From positions 6,448,001-6,512,000 of the forward strand of contig NZ_CP059162.1 of assembly GCF_013466605.1 (NCBI RefSeq): a stretch of 64,000 bases of DNA, in the 5' to 3' direction. Under the pieces are notes generated by a model, which worked only from the letters and a program-made list of their open reading frames with translations, was not told where the DNA came from and did not search any database. This DNA comes from Pseudomonas chlororaphis subsp. aurantiaca (GTDB lineage: Bacteria; Pseudomonadota; Gammaproteobacteria; Pseudomonadales; Pseudomonadaceae). Shown here in pieces: positions 17,886-26,747 of the stretch (position 1 is its first letter; each line of letters begins with the position of its first letter). A program made the translations under genes and the position numbers.

Positions 17886-18920
17886 TCAAAGACTGTCCGG
17901 CGCCCGCGCCTTTTCCCGGGCGTGCTCCCGGCTGACCAGCCCTGCATCCACCAGCGCCTTCAGGCTCATGTCCAGGGTCTGCATCCCCAGCGCCCCGCCG
18001 GTCTGGATCGCCGAGTACATCTGCGCCACCTTGTCTTCGCGGATCAGGTTACGGATCGCCGCGCTGCCCAGCATGATCTCGTGAGCCGCTACCCGGCCAC
18101 CGCCGATCCGCTTCACCAGTGTCTGGGAAATCACCGCCTGCAGCGATTCGGAGAGCATGGAGCGGACCATCGCCTTCTCCTCGGCCGGAAATACATCTAC
18201 CACCCGGTCCACGGTTTTCGCCGCCGAGGTGGTGTGCAGGGTGCCGAACACCAGATGCCCGGTCTCCGCGGCGGTCAGCGCCAGGCGAATGGTTTCCAGG
18301 TCGCGCATCTCTCCGACCAGGATCACATCCGGGTCTTCGCGCAGGGCCGAACGCAGCGCCGTGGAGAAGCTGTGGGTGTCGCGATGCACCTCGCGCTGGT
18401 TGATCAGGCACTTCTTCGATTCGTGGATGAACTCGATGGGGTCCTCGATGGTGAGGATGTGCTGGTGCCGGCTCTGGTTCAGGTGATCGATCATCGCCGC
18501 CAGGGTGGTCGACTTGCCCGAACCGGTCGGCCCGGTCACCAGCACCAGGCCGCGGGGCACTTCGCTGATCCGGCGAAACACCTCGCCCATGCCCAGTTCA
18601 TCCATGCGCGGCACCTTGGCCGGAATGCTGCGAAAGACCGCGCCACCGCCGCGCTGATGATTGAAGGCATTGACCCGAAAGCGCGCCAGGCCCGGCACCG
18701 CGAAGGAAAAGTCGATCTCCAGCGCGGCCTTGAACTCGGCCCGCTGCGGGTCCGTCATGCTGGCCAGGATCAGCTCGTGCACCTGTTGCGCCTCCAGCAC
18801 CGGCAGGTTGATCCGGCGAATATCGCCGTCGATGCGAATCATCGGCGGCAACCCGGCCGAGAGATGCAGGTCCGAAGCGCCCTGTTTGACGCTGAAGGCC
18901 AGCAACTCAGTGATATCCAT
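17886..18920 (-). CDS. pilT: PilT, type IV pilus retraction ATPase
   Basis: A 344-residue hexameric secretion ATPase that powers pilus retraction and twitching. N-terminal PAS-like region (MDITELLAFSVKQGASDLHLS), Walker A (TGPTGSGKSTTLAAM), Asp box and Walker B region (GEMRDLETIRLAL), His box (GTLHTTSAAKT), and the retraction signature AIRNLIRE near the C-terminus are all present. The long open frame upstream to 20657 is spurious, since it runs antisense through yggS and proC. In P. aeruginosa pilU follows directly; here the next genes are the NlpC/P60 peptidase and TM2 protein. Confidence 0.97.
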   Translation of the reverse strand: MDITELLAFSVKQGASDLHLSAGLPPMIRIDGDIRRINLPVLEAQQVHELILASMTDPQRAEFKAALEIDFSFAVPGLARFRVNAFNHQRGGGAVFRSIPAKVPRMDELGMGEVFRRISEVPRGLVLVTGPTGSGKSTTLAAMIDHLNQSRHQHILTIEDPIEFIHESKKCLINQREVHRDTHSFSTALRSALREDPDVILVGEMRDLETIRLALTAAETGHLVFGTLHTTSAAKTVDRVVDVFPAEEKAMVRSMLSESLQAVISQTLVKRIGGGRVAAHEIMLGSAAIRNLIREDKVAQMYSAIQTGGALGMQTLDMSLKALVDAGLVSREHAREKARAPDSL

Positions 18921-18977
18921 AGCGTTCCCCAATTCCAGTAGAATGCCGCGAACCCAAGACCCGCTGGCGTACATCGA

Positions 18978-19676
18978 ATGTCCACGATAGCAGACAACAT
19001 CGCCCTGGTTAGCGCACGGATCCGTGCCGCGGCTCAGGCCTCGCAACGTGACGAAAGCAGCATCCATCTGCTGGCCGTGAGCAAGACCAAGCCTGCCGCG
19101 GCGCTGCGTGAAGCCTACGCCGCCGGCCTGCGTGATTTCGGCGAGAACTACCTGCAGGAAGCCCTCGGCAAACAGGCGGAACTCGGCGACTTGCCCTTGA
19201 GTTGGCACTTCATCGGCCCCATTCAGTCGAACAAGACGCGAGCTATCGCCGAGAACTTCGCCTGGGTGCATTCCGTGGATCGCTTGAAAATCGCTCAACG
19301 CCTGTCCGAGCAACGCCCGGCCGACTTGCCGCCGTTGAATATCTGCATTCAGGTCAATGTCAGCGGCGAGGCCAGCAAGTCTGGCTGCACGCCGGCCGAC
19401 CTGCCCACCCTGGCCAGCGCCATCAGCGCCTTGCCGCGCCTGAAACTGCGCGGGCTGATGGCGATTCCCGAGCCGACCGACGATCGTGCCGCCCAGGACG
19501 CCGCCTTCGCGGCCGTGCGCCGCCTGAACGAAAACCTGCGCGCCAGCCTGGACCTGCCAACCGACACACTTTCCATGGGCATGAGCCACGACCTCGAAGC
19601 GGCCATCGCCCAAGGCGCCACCTGGGTACGTATCGGTACCGCCCTGTTTGGTGCCCGCGACTATGGCCAGCCATGA
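18978..19676 (+). CDS. yggS: YggS family pyridoxal-phosphate homeostasis protein
   Basis: A 232-residue PLP-binding TIM-barrel protein (PLPBP/YggS). The PLP lysine is in LLAVSKTKPAAAL, followed by FGENYLQEAL, WHFIGPIQSNKT and, near the end, LSMGMSHDLEAAIAQGATWVRIGTALFG split across the phosphate-binding loop. It has no known enzyme activity and balances vitamin B6 and amino-acid pools. It is divergent from pilT with a 57-base gap and begins the yggS-proC-yggT-yggU operon, a very common order. Confidence 0.95.
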   Translation: MSTIADNIALVSARIRAAAQASQRDESSIHLLAVSKTKPAAALREAYAAGLRDFGENYLQEALGKQAELGDLPLSWHFIGPIQSNKTRAIAENFAWVHSVDRLKIAQRLSEQRPADLPPLNICIQVNVSGEASKSGCTPADLPTLASAISALPRLKLRGLMAIPEPTDDRAAQDAAFAAVRRLNENLRASLDLPTDTLSMGMSHDLEAAIAQGATWVRIGTALFGARDYGQP

Positions 19677-19710
19677 CCGTGGCGGCCCCACCTCTGAATA
19701 AGGACCTGTC

Positions 19711-20529
19711 ATGAGCAAGACTCGTATCGCCTTTATCGGCGCCGGCAACATGGCTGCCAGCTTGATCGGCGGCCTGCGCGCCAAGGGCCTGGACGCCAGC
19801 CAGATCCGCGCCAGCGACCCGGGCGCCGAAACCCGCGCCAAGGTCCGGGCCGAGCACGGCATTGAACTGTTCGCCGACAACGCCGAAGCCATCGACGGTG
19901 TCGATGTGGTGGTGCTGGCGGTCAAGCCACAGGCCATGAAGGCCGTGTGCGAAGCCCTGCGCCCCAGCCTGAAGCCGCACCAACTGATCGTCTCCATCGC
20001 CGCCGGCATCACCTGCGCCAGCATGAACAAATGGCTCGGCGAGCAGCCGATCGTGCGCTGTATGCCCAACACCCCGGCCCTGCTGCGCCAGGGCGCCAGT
20101 GGCCTGTACGCCACCGCCGCGGTGAGCGCGGAGCAACGCCAGCAGGCGCAAGAGCTGCTGTCGGCCGTGGGCATCGTCCTGTGGCTGGAACAGGAGCAGC
20201 AACTGGACGCGGTGACCGCGGTGTCCGGCAGCGGCCCGGCGTATTTCTTCCTGCTGATCGAAGCCATGACCGCCGCCGGCGAGAAGCTCGGCCTGCCACG
20301 GGAAACCGCCCGGCAACTGACCCTGCAGACCGCGCTGGGCGCGGCGCACATGGCGGTGTCCAGCGACGTCGACGCGGCCGAACTGCGCCGCCGCGTGACC
20401 TCGCCGGCCGGTACCACGGAAGCTGCGATCAAGTCGTTCCAGGCCAGCGGCTTCGAAGCCCTGGTGGAAAAAGCATTGGGTGCCGCCGCGCACCGCTCGG
20501 CCGAGATGGCCGAACAACTGGGCCAATAA
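19711..20529 (+). CDS. proC: Pyrroline-5-carboxylate reductase
   Basis: A 272-residue NAD(P)H-dependent reductase making proline from 1-pyrroline-5-carboxylate, the last step of proline synthesis. Rossmann motif IAFIGAGNMAASLIGGL at the N-terminus, the VKPQAMKAV and MPNTPALLRQGASGLYA segments, and the C-terminal signature AVSGSGPAYFFLLIEAM are visible. It follows yggS by 34 bases and precedes yggT by 7. Confidence 0.96.
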   Translation: MSKTRIAFIGAGNMAASLIGGLRAKGLDASQIRASDPGAETRAKVRAEHGIELFADNAEAIDGVDVVVLAVKPQAMKAVCEALRPSLKPHQLIVSIAAGITCASMNKWLGEQPIVRCMPNTPALLRQGASGLYATAAVSAEQRQQAQELLSAVGIVLWLEQEQQLDAVTAVSGSGPAYFFLLIEAMTAAGEKLGLPRETARQLTLQTALGAAHMAVSSDVDAAELRRRVTSPAGTTEAAIKSFQASGFEALVEKALGAAAHRSAEMAEQLGQ

Positions 20530-20536
20530 GGAGCCA

Positions 20537-21130
20537 ATGATGATTGGATTGAACACTGCGGCGGTGTACGTGCTGCAAACCCTGGGCAGCCTGTACCTGC
20601 TGATCGTTCTGCTGCGCTTCGTGCTGCAACTGGTACGCGCCGACTTCTACAACCCACTGTGCCAGTTCGCCGTGCGCGCCACCCAGCCGCTGCTCAAGCC
20701 GATGCGCCGGGTCATCCCGAGCCTGTTCGGCCTGGACATGTCGTCGCTGATCCTGGCGATCGTCGTGCAACTGCTGCTGATGGCCCTGACCCTGCTGCTG
20801 ACCTACGGCACCACCGGCAACCCGGTGCAACTGCTGATCTGGTCAATCATTGGCGTAACCGCGCTGTTCATGAAGATTTTCTTCTTCGCCCTGATTATCA
20901 GCGTGATCCTTTCCTGGGTCGCCCCGGGCAGCCATAACCCGGGCGCCGAACTGGTCAACCAGATCTGCGAGCCGGCCCTGGCGCCGTTCCGCCGTATCCT
21001 GCCGAGCATGGGCGGCCTGGATATATCGCCGATCCTGGCGTTCATGGTGCTCAAGCTGATCGACATGCTGGTGATCAACAACCTGGCAGCGATGACCATG
21101 ATGCCGGAAATCCTGCGCCTGCTGATCTGA
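20537..21130 (+). CDS. yggT: YggT family inner-membrane protein
   Basis: A 197-residue membrane protein with two YggT repeats. Hydrophobic segments include VYVLQTLGSLYLLIVLLRFV, LILAIVVQLLLMALTLLL, ALFMKIFFFALIISVILSWV and ISPILAFMVLKLIDMLVI. The repeat signature of a helix followed by NPLCQFAVRATQPLLKPMRRVIP is followed by a second copy (NPGAELVNQICEPALAPFRRILP). In several bacteria YggT affects osmotic tolerance or division-site placement; the exact function is unknown. Two adjacent ATG codons (20537, 20540) are possible starts. Confidence 0.9.
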   Translation: MMIGLNTAAVYVLQTLGSLYLLIVLLRFVLQLVRADFYNPLCQFAVRATQPLLKPMRRVIPSLFGLDMSSLILAIVVQLLLMALTLLLTYGTTGNPVQLLIWSIIGVTALFMKIFFFALIISVILSWVAPGSHNPGAELVNQICEPALAPFRRILPSMGGLDISPILAFMVLKLIDMLVINNLAAMTMMPEILRLLI

Positions 21131-21143
21131 CCCGGCCTCTGTG

Positions 21144-21437
21144 ATGAGCTACTTTCGCTGGGACGGCGACGACCTGATCCTGGAGTGTCACCTGCAACCT
21201 GCGGCCCGTAGCGATGACTTCGCCGGGCTGCATGGCGAGCGCCTGAAGATCCGCCTTACCGCGCCGCCGGTGGAGGGCAAGGCCAACGCCTACCTGATGG
21301 CGTTCCTGGCCAAGGCGTTCGGCGTGTCCAAGAGCCAGGTCAGCCTGATCAGCGGCGAGCTGAACCGGCAGAAACGGGTGCGGATCAACGCGCCGAAGAA
21401 GCTGCCGGACCTGCCCGGATTACAGCGTCCGTCCTGA
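21144..21437 (+). CDS. yggU: DUF167 / YggU family protein
   Basis: A 97-residue protein of the UPF0235 (DUF167) family. Hallmark phrases are LKIRLTAPPVEGKANAYLMAFLAKAFGVSK split over a helix, then ISGELNRQKRVRI. Its function is unknown. It ends the yggS-proC-yggT operon, a conserved neighbourhood. The ATG at 21144 is preferred over a GTG three bases earlier. Confidence 0.9.
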   Translation: MSYFRWDGDDLILECHLQPAARSDDFAGLHGERLKIRLTAPPVEGKANAYLMAFLAKAFGVSKSQVSLISGELNRQKRVRINAPKKLPDLPGLQRPS

Positions 21438-21445
21438 TCACTCTC

Positions 21446-21546
21446 TGTAGCCGCTGCCGTAGACTGCGATAAGGGCCGAAGGCTCTTCGAGGCCCTCAAG
21501 AGCACGCCTCCTGCGCAGCCGATCGCAGCCTGCGGCAGCGGCTACA
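21446..21546. repeat. REP doublet, GTAGCCGCTGCC family
   Basis: Inverted copies of the family GTAGCCGCTGCCG / CGGCAGCGGCTAC frame about 70 bases of variable, partly palindromic sequence. The same framed structure occurs at about 43966, 46698 and 59041. It lies between yggU and metX, and may add a 3' hairpin to the upstream operon transcript. Confidence 0.8.
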
Positions 21547-21646
21547 GGGATCGCCACAATCCGAGACAGAATCAGCCCCGGCCTTTGCTTGCCGCTGGGG
21601 GCAGCGGTCTTTAGACTTACGCCTCATTTAAACGAGAGCAGGGTCG

Positions 21647-22786
21647 ATGCCAACTGCCTTTCCCGCCGATTCCGTTGGTCTGGTGACGCCGCAAGTGGCG
21701 CATTTCAGCGAGCCCCTGGCCCTGGCCTGCGGCCGCTCCCTGCCAGCCTATGATCTGATCTTTGAGACTTACGGCCAGCTGAACGCCATGGCGAGCAATG
21801 CCGTGCTGATCTGCCACGCCCTGTCCGGCCATCACCACGCCGCCGGCTACCACAGCCCCGACGACCGCAAGCCGGGTTGGTGGGACAGCTGTATCGGCCC
21901 GGGCAAGCCGATCGACACTAACAAGTTCTTCGTCGTCAGCCTGAACAACCTCGGCGGCTGCAACGGCTCCACCGGTCCGAGCAGCATCAACCCGGACACC
22001 GGCAAGCCGTTCGGCGCCGATTTCCCGGTGCTGACCGTGGAAGACTGGGTGCACAGCCAGGCACGCCTGGCCGACCGGATCGGCATCAACCAGTGGGCCG
22101 CCGTGATCGGTGGCAGCCTTGGCGGCATGCAGGCCCTGCAATGGACCATCACCTACCCGGACCGGGTGCGCCATTGCCTGGCCATCGCTTCGGCGCCCAA
22201 GCTGTCGGCGCAGAACATTGCCTTCAACGAAGTGGCGCGCCAGGCCATCCTCACCGACCCCGAATTCCACGGCGGTTCGTTCCAGGAACAGGGCGTGATC
22301 CCCAAGCGCGGGCTGATGCTGGCGCGGATGGTCGGGCACATCACCTACCTGTCCGACGACTCCATGGGCGAGAAATTCGGCCGCGGCCTGAAGAGCGAAA
22401 AGCTCAACTACGACTTCCACAGCGTCGAGTTCCAGGTCGAAAGCTACCTGCGTTATCAGGGCGAGGAGTTCTCCGGGCGGTTCGACGCCAACACCTACCT
22501 GCTGATGACCAAGGCCCTGGATTACTTCGATCCGGCGGCGAACTTCGACGATAACCTGGCGAAAACCTTCGAAGGCGCCAAGGCCAAGTTCTGCGTGATG
22601 TCCTTCACCACCGACTGGCGCTTCTCCCCGGCCCGCTCGCGGGAGCTGGTGGACGCCCTGATGGCCGCGCGCAAGGACGTCAGCTACCTGGAAATCGATG
22701 CGCCACAGGGCCACGACGCTTTTCTGATTCCGATCCCGCGCTACTTGCAGGCGTTCGGTAATTACATGAACCGAATTACGGTGTGA
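21647..22786 (+). CDS. metX: Homoserine O-acyltransferase MetX
   Basis: A 379-residue alpha/beta-hydrolase acyltransferase that activates homoserine for methionine synthesis. The nucleophile elbow is [13 protein letters not shown], and the C-terminal catalytic Asp/His are in the [13 protein letters not shown] region. Pseudomonas MetX enzymes have been shown to use succinyl-CoA rather than acetyl-CoA despite belonging to the MetX fold, so O-succinyltransferase activity is likely but cannot be decided here. It is followed by metW after 7 bases, the conserved metXW pair. Confidence 0.95.
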   Translation: MPTAFPADSVGLVTPQVAHFSEPLALACGRSLPAYDLIFETYGQLNAMASNAVLICHALSGHHHAAGYHSPDDRKPGWWDSCIGPGKPIDTNKFFVVSLNNLGGCNGSTGPSSINPDTGKPFGADFPVLTVEDWVHSQARLADRIGINQWAAVIGGSLGGMQALQWTITYPDRVRHCLAIASAPKLSAQNIAFNEVARQAILTDPEFHGGSFQEQGVIPKRGLMLARMVGHITYLSDDSMGEKFGRGLKSEKLNYDFHSVEFQVESYLRYQGEEFSGRFDANTYLLMTKALDYFDPAANFDDNLAKTFEGAKAKFCVMSFTTDWRFSPARSRELVDALMAARKDVSYLEIDAPQGHDAFLIPIPRYLQAFGNYMNRITV

Positions 22787-22793
22787 ACAAGCC

Positions 22794-23414
22794 ATGAGAG
22801 CTGATCTGGAAATCATCCAGGAATGGATCCCCGCCGGCAGCCGCGTGCTCGACCTCGGTTGCGGCAATGGCGAACTGCTGAGCTGGCTGCGCGATCACAA
22901 GCAGGTCACCGGCTATGGCCTGGAAAACGACCCGGACAACATCGCCGAGTGCGTGGCCAAGGGCATCAACGTCATCGAACAGGACCTGGACAAGGGCCTG
23001 GGCAACTTCGCCAGCAACAGCTTCGATATCGTGGTCATGACCCAGGCCCTGCAGGCCGTGCACTACCCGGACCGGATCCTCGACGAAATGCTGCGGGTCG
23101 GCCGCCAGTGCATCATCACCTTCCCCAACTTCGGTCACTGGCGCTGCCGCTGGTACCTGGCCAGCAAGGGGCGGATGCCGGTCTCCGAATTCCTGCCGTA
23201 CACCTGGTACAACACGCCGAACATCCACTTCTGCACATTCGAGGACTTCGAAGAGCTTTGCCGCGAACGCGAAGCCAAGGTCATCGATCGCCTTGCGGTG
23301 GATCAACAGCACCGGCACGGGTGGGCCAGTAAGCTATGGCCTAATCTGTTAGGTGAGATCGGCATCTACCGCGTCAGCAGCCCCGGCCTGCAGGATCACC
23401 AGATCGCGGTATAA
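22794..23414 (+). CDS. metW: MetW, SAM-methyltransferase-like methionine biosynthesis protein
   Basis: A 206-residue class I methyltransferase-fold protein. Motif I is VLDLGCGNGELLSWL, followed by acidic motif YGLENDPDNI and IVVMTQALQAVHYPDRIL. MetW partners MetX in Proteobacteria and is needed for full homoserine acyltransferase activity in some species; a methyl-acceptor is not known. Overall length and position right after metX are typical. Confidence 0.93.
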   Translation: MRADLEIIQEWIPAGSRVLDLGCGNGELLSWLRDHKQVTGYGLENDPDNIAECVAKGINVIEQDLDKGLGNFASNSFDIVVMTQALQAVHYPDRILDEMLRVGRQCIITFPNFGHWRCRWYLASKGRMPVSEFLPYTWYNTPNIHFCTFEDFEELCREREAKVIDRLAVDQQHRHGWASKLWPNLLGEIGIYRVSSPGLQDHQIAV

Positions 23415-23441
23415 ACCAGGTTCAAAGCAAGGAGAACGATC

Positions 23442-23876
23442 ATGGGTCGCTTGGTTACTTTTCTATTGGCAGCGTGCCTGAGCGCGTCGGCGATGGCCGC
23501 CGAGCCCATCAAGGGCGAACGCCAGGAAGTGTTCGGTGACGTGACCGTGCACTACAACACCTTCAACTCCACCTTCCTGCAACCGGATATCGCCAAGGCC
23601 GCGGAACTGGTGCGCAGCAAGAACCAGGGCGTGATCAACGTTTCCGTGCTCAAGGCCGGCAAACCGCTGGTCGCCCAGGTCACCGGGACCGTCAAGGACC
23701 TGACCAGCCAATCGGTGCCGCTGAAATTCAAGCAGGTCACCGAACAGGGCGCGATCTACTACATCGCCCAGTACCCGGTGGAACAGCAGGAAACCCGCAC
23801 CTTCGAAATCAAGGTGCAGACCGGCGACACGATCAACACCATCAATTTCAACCAAGAGCTTTTCCCCGGCGAATGA
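23442..23876 (+). CDS. DUF4426 periplasmic protein
   Basis: A 144-residue protein with a signal peptide at 1-20 ([16 protein letters not shown]) and a small beta-rich domain beginning YGDV-like [17 protein letters not shown]. It matches the DUF4426 family as I know it, which is common in Pseudomonas between metW and rdgB; no function is established. Export to the periplasm is expected. Its stop overlaps the rdgB start (ATGA), so it is translated with the housekeeping genes around it. Confidence 0.85.
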   Translation: MGRLVTFLLAACLSASAMAAEPIKGERQEVFGDVTVHYNTFNSTFLQPDIAKAAELVRSKNQGVINVSVLKAGKPLVAQVTGTVKDLTSQSVPLKFKQVTEQGAIYYIAQYPVEQQETRTFEIKVQTGDTINTINFNQELFPGE

Positions 23877-24469
23877 TGACTTTTACCCAACTCGTACTGG
23901 CCAGCCATAACGCCGGCAAACTCAAGGAACTCCAGGCCATGCTCGGCGACTCGGTGCACCTGCGCTCGATCGGCGAGTTCAGCAGCGTCGAGCCGGAAGA
24001 AACCGGCCTGTCGTTCGTCGAGAACGCCATCCTCAAGGCCCGCAACGCTTCGCGCATTTCCGGCCTGCCGGCGCTGGCGGACGATTCGGGCCTGGCGGTG
24101 GACTTCCTCGGCGGCGCGCCGGGCATCTACTCGGCGCGTTACGCCGACGGCCAGGGCGACGCGGCGAACAACGCCAAGCTGCTGGACGCCCTGAAGGACG
24201 TCCCCGAGGCCGAGCGCGGCGCGCAGTTCGTCTGCGTGCTGGCGCTGGTGCGGCATGCCGAGGATCCGTTGCCGATCCTCTGCGAAGGCCTGTGGCACGG
24301 ACGCATTCTCACGGCCGCCAGCGGTGAGCACGGTTTCGGCTACGACCCGCTGTTCTGGGTGCCGGAGCGCAACTGCTCCAGCGCCGAACTGGACCCGATC
24401 CAAAAGAACCAACTCAGCCATCGCGCCCGCGCCATGGCCATTCTGCGGCAACGCTTGAGCCTGCAATGA
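23873..24469 (+). CDS. rdgB: XTP/dITP pyrophosphatase (house-cleaning NTPase)
   Basis: A 198-residue Ham1/RdgB enzyme that hydrolyses deaminated purine nucleotides (dITP, XTP) to monophosphates, keeping them out of DNA and RNA. Signature [11 protein letters not shown] at the N-terminus, [20 protein letters not shown], and the C-terminal [11 protein letters not shown] and LSHRARAM. Two ATG codons at 23873 and 23876 are possible; both overlap or touch the DUF4426 stop. Its own stop overlaps hemW by 4 bases. Confidence 0.95.
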   Translation: MMTFTQLVLASHNAGKLKELQAMLGDSVHLRSIGEFSSVEPEETGLSFVENAILKARNASRISGLPALADDSGLAVDFLGGAPGIYSARYADGQGDAANNAKLLDALKDVPEAERGAQFVCVLALVRHAEDPLPILCEGLWHGRILTAASGEHGFGYDPLFWVPERNCSSAELDPIQKNQLSHRARAMAILRQRLSLQ

Positions 24470-25668
24470 CCATTGATTCGTCCGCGCAACCGCTGATTCT
24501 CGGCGGTGCGCAAACGCCCCGGGCGGCCCTGCCCCAGCTGCCGCCCCTGGCGCTGTACATCCACATCCCGTGGTGTGTACGCAAATGCCCTTACTGCGAC
24601 TTCAACTCCCACGCCGCCAGCCCGGTACTGCCGGAAGAAGAGTACGTCGACGCCCTGCTGGCCGACCTCGACCAGGACCTGTCCGCCGTCTATGGCCGCG
24701 AGCTGAGTTCGATCTTCTTCGGCGGCGGTACGCCGAGCCTGTTCAGTGCCCAGGCCCTGGGCCGGCTGCTCAAAGGCGTGGAGCAACGCATCCCGTTCGC
24801 CCACGACATCGAGATCACCCTGGAAGCCAACCCCGGGACCTTCGAGCAGGAGAAGTTCACCGCCTATCGCGCCCTGGGCATCAATCGCCTGTCGATCGGC
24901 ATCCAGAGCTTCCAGGAGGACAAGCTCAAGGCCCTGGGCCGCATCCATAACGGCGACGAAGCGGTCCGCGCCGCCGGCATGGCGCGCCAGGCCGGGTTCG
25001 ACAACTTCAACCTGGACCTGATGCACGGCCTGCCGGATCAGTCCCTGGACGACGCCCTGAGCGACCTGCGCCAGGCCATCGCCATGAAACCGACCCACCT
25101 GTCCTGGTACCAGCTGACCCTGGAGCCCAATACGGTGTTCTGGAACCAGCCGCCGACACTGCCGGAAGACGACACCCTGTGGGACATCCAGGAAGCCGGC
25201 CAGGCGCTGCTGGCCGAGCACGGCTACGCCCAGTACGAAGTCTCGGCCTATGCCCAGCCCGGCCGGGCGGCACGGCACAACCTCAATTACTGGAGCTTCG
25301 GCGACTTCATCGGCATTGGCGCCGGCGCCCACGGCAAGCTCAGCCATCCGGACGGGCGCATCGTGCGCACCTGGAAGACCCGCCTGCCCAAGGACTACCT
25401 CAACCGGGCGAAAAACTTCAAGGCCGGCGAAAAGGACCTGAGCAACGAAGAACTGCCGTTCGAATTCCTGATGAACGCCCTGCGTCTGACCGAAGGCGTC
25501 GAGGCCCGGCTGTACCCGGAGCGCACCGGGCTGCCCCTGGAAAGCCTCGCCGAAGGTCGCCGCGACGCCGAACAAAGCGGCCTGTTGCAGGTCGAACCGT
25601 CACGCCTGGCGGCCACCCCGCGTGGCCAACTCTTCCTCAATGACTTGCTGCAGAAATTTCTGAGCTGA
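24466..25668 (+). CDS. hemW: HemW, radical-SAM heme chaperone
   Basis: A 400-residue radical SAM protein. The 4Fe-4S motif CxxxCxxC is seen as [10 protein letters not shown] near residue 40, then the FFGGGTPSL glycine motif and the EANPGTF segment. It resembles coproporphyrinogen III oxidase HemN but the family with this motif and no N-terminal extension is HemW, which binds heme and delivers it to acceptor proteins. The usual rdgB-hemW order supports this. Start overlaps rdgB (ATGA). Confidence 0.94.
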   Translation: MTIDSSAQPLILGGAQTPRAALPQLPPLALYIHIPWCVRKCPYCDFNSHAASPVLPEEEYVDALLADLDQDLSAVYGRELSSIFFGGGTPSLFSAQALGRLLKGVEQRIPFAHDIEITLEANPGTFEQEKFTAYRALGINRLSIGIQSFQEDKLKALGRIHNGDEAVRAAGMARQAGFDNFNLDLMHGLPDQSLDDALSDLRQAIAMKPTHLSWYQLTLEPNTVFWNQPPTLPEDDTLWDIQEAGQALLAEHGYAQYEVSAYAQPGRAARHNLNYWSFGDFIGIGAGAHGKLSHPDGRIVRTWKTRLPKDYLNRAKNFKAGEKDLSNEELPFEFLMNALRLTEGVEARLYPERTGLPLESLAEGRRDAEQSGLLQVEPSRLAATPRGQLFLNDLLQKFLS

Positions 25669-25690
25669 TTTCAGCCCTAAGGGAAAACGA

Positions 25691-26014
25691 ATGGATTTGA
25701 TACTCGACCTGCTCGCTACCGTGTCCCGCTGGAGTCGCAGCAACCTTTCAGAAATCTCCCTGGCCCTGGTCGGCTGCCTGTTGGTGCTGTTCGGCGCCGA
25801 TATCAAAGGCTGGGTCGAAGCGCGCCTGGGCGGCCTCGCCGGCGCCCTGCGCGTACCGATGATGGCGCTGCTGTGCATGATCGGCAGCGGCGCGGCGCTG
25901 ATCTACGCCACGCCGTGGATCGTCCGCGGCCTGAGCCAGTTCAACAACTACAGCCTGGCGCCGGTGCTGCTGGTGGTGCTGGTGCTGATCGGCGTCGTCG
26001 CCGACCGCCGATAA
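25691..26014 (+). CDS. DUF3392 small membrane protein
   Basis: A 107-residue protein with hydrophobic segments at about 24-38 (LALVGCLLVLFGADI), 54-76 (VPMMALLCMIGSGAALIYA) and 86-104 (LAPVLLVVLVLIGVVA). It matches DUF3392, a family restricted mainly to gammaproteobacteria and often found after hemW. No function is known. It lies 22 bases after hemW with a weak AAGG upstream, so it is probably in the same transcript. Confidence 0.85.
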   Translation: MDLILDLLATVSRWSRSNLSEISLALVGCLLVLFGADIKGWVEARLGGLAGALRVPMMALLCMIGSGAALIYATPWIVRGLSQFNNYSLAPVLLVVLVLIGVVADRR

Positions 26015-26085
26015 ACCGCGCCCCGTAGAATCGAAGGTTGCGCGCGATGAACGACGCGCTGTGCCAGGCATTGCGCGTGGCGACC

Positions 26086-26125
26086 ATCGTGGGCAAGTCG
26101 GATCGCCGCCCGCTCGCTCCTACAG
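26086..26125. repeat. REP unit, CGGATCGCC-insert variant, upstream of kptA
   Basis: TCGTGGGCAAGTCGGATCGC followed by CGCCCGCTCGCTCCTACAG. This variant is shared almost base for base with units at about 16410 and 60869. It ends about 25 bases before the kptA start and so lies in the leader of that gene; open frames that run through it extend kptA artificially. Confidence 0.8.
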
Positions 26126-26151
26126 AAGACGAATGCAGGGATATGCAGAAC

Positions 26152-26703
26152 ATGAGCAAAAAGCGCCTGGACGATACCAGCAAGTTCCTCAGCTACGTGC
26201 TGCGCCACGAGCCGCAGGCGATTGGCCTGCAACTGGACAGCGAAGGCTGGGCCGGGATCGATGCCTTGATCGAGGGTGCCGCCAGGGAAGGACGCGAGCT
26301 GACGCCCGAACTGATCGCCGAGGTGGTCGCCAGCAATGACAAGAAACGCTTCGCCCTCTCCGACGATGGCCAGCGCATCCGCGCCGTGCAAGGCCACTCC
26401 AGCAAGACCGTGAGCCTGCAACTGGCCGAGCAGCCACCACCGGCTGTGCTTTACCACGGCACCGCCACGCGATTCATGGACTCGATCAACGAGAAGGGCC
26501 TGGTCCCAGGCGCACGCCATCACGTGCACCTGTCACAGGACCTGGCGACCGCCGAAGCCGTGGGGCAGCGCTACGGGAAGGTGGTGATACTCAAGATCGC
26601 CGCACAGGACATGCAGGCGCAGGGATTCAAGTTTTATCAGGCGGAGAACGAGGTCTGGCTGACCGATCACGTTCCCGTTGGTTTTATCGAAGCGTTGTCG
26701 TAA
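26152..26703 (+). CDS. kptA: RNA 2'-phosphotransferase (KptA/Tpt1 family)
   Basis: A 183-residue enzyme that moves an internal 2'-phosphate from RNA to NAD+, giving ADP-ribose cyclic phosphate. Family marks: SKFLSYVLRHEPQAIGL with the catalytic Arg-His, LYHGTATRFMDSINEKGL, HVHLSQDLATAEAVGQRYGK and EVWLTDHVP. In fungi this repairs spliced tRNA; bacteria lack that splicing route, and the natural substrate is unknown, though roles in RNA ADP-ribosylation or NAD-dependent end capping have been shown in vitro. The ATG at 26152 is preferred, with a GCAGGGA ribosome site; longer starts enter the REP unit. Confidence 0.93.
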   Translation: MSKKRLDDTSKFLSYVLRHEPQAIGLQLDSEGWAGIDALIEGAAREGRELTPELIAEVVASNDKKRFALSDDGQRIRAVQGHSSKTVSLQLAEQPPPAVLYHGTATRFMDSINEKGLVPGARHHVHLSQDLATAEAVGQRYGKVVILKIAAQDMQAQGFKFYQAENEVWLTDHVPVGFIEALS

Positions 26704-26742
26704 GAGCGAAGCTTGCTCGCGAGCAAACTCCGCTCCCACAGA
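26703..26742. repeat. REP unit pair between kptA and trmB
   Basis: AGCGAAGCTTGCTCGCGAGC followed by AAACTCCGCTCCCACAG. Two short inverted REP units abut in the 44-base gap of convergent genes, so they may end both transcripts. Confidence 0.65.
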
Positions 26743-26747
26743 TTGGC

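Noticed and set aside
17886..20657. 923-residue minus-strand frame reaching far upstream of pilT
   Set aside because: The upstream part is antisense to yggS and proC and has a random composition. PilT begins at the ATG at 18920, which gives a normal length.
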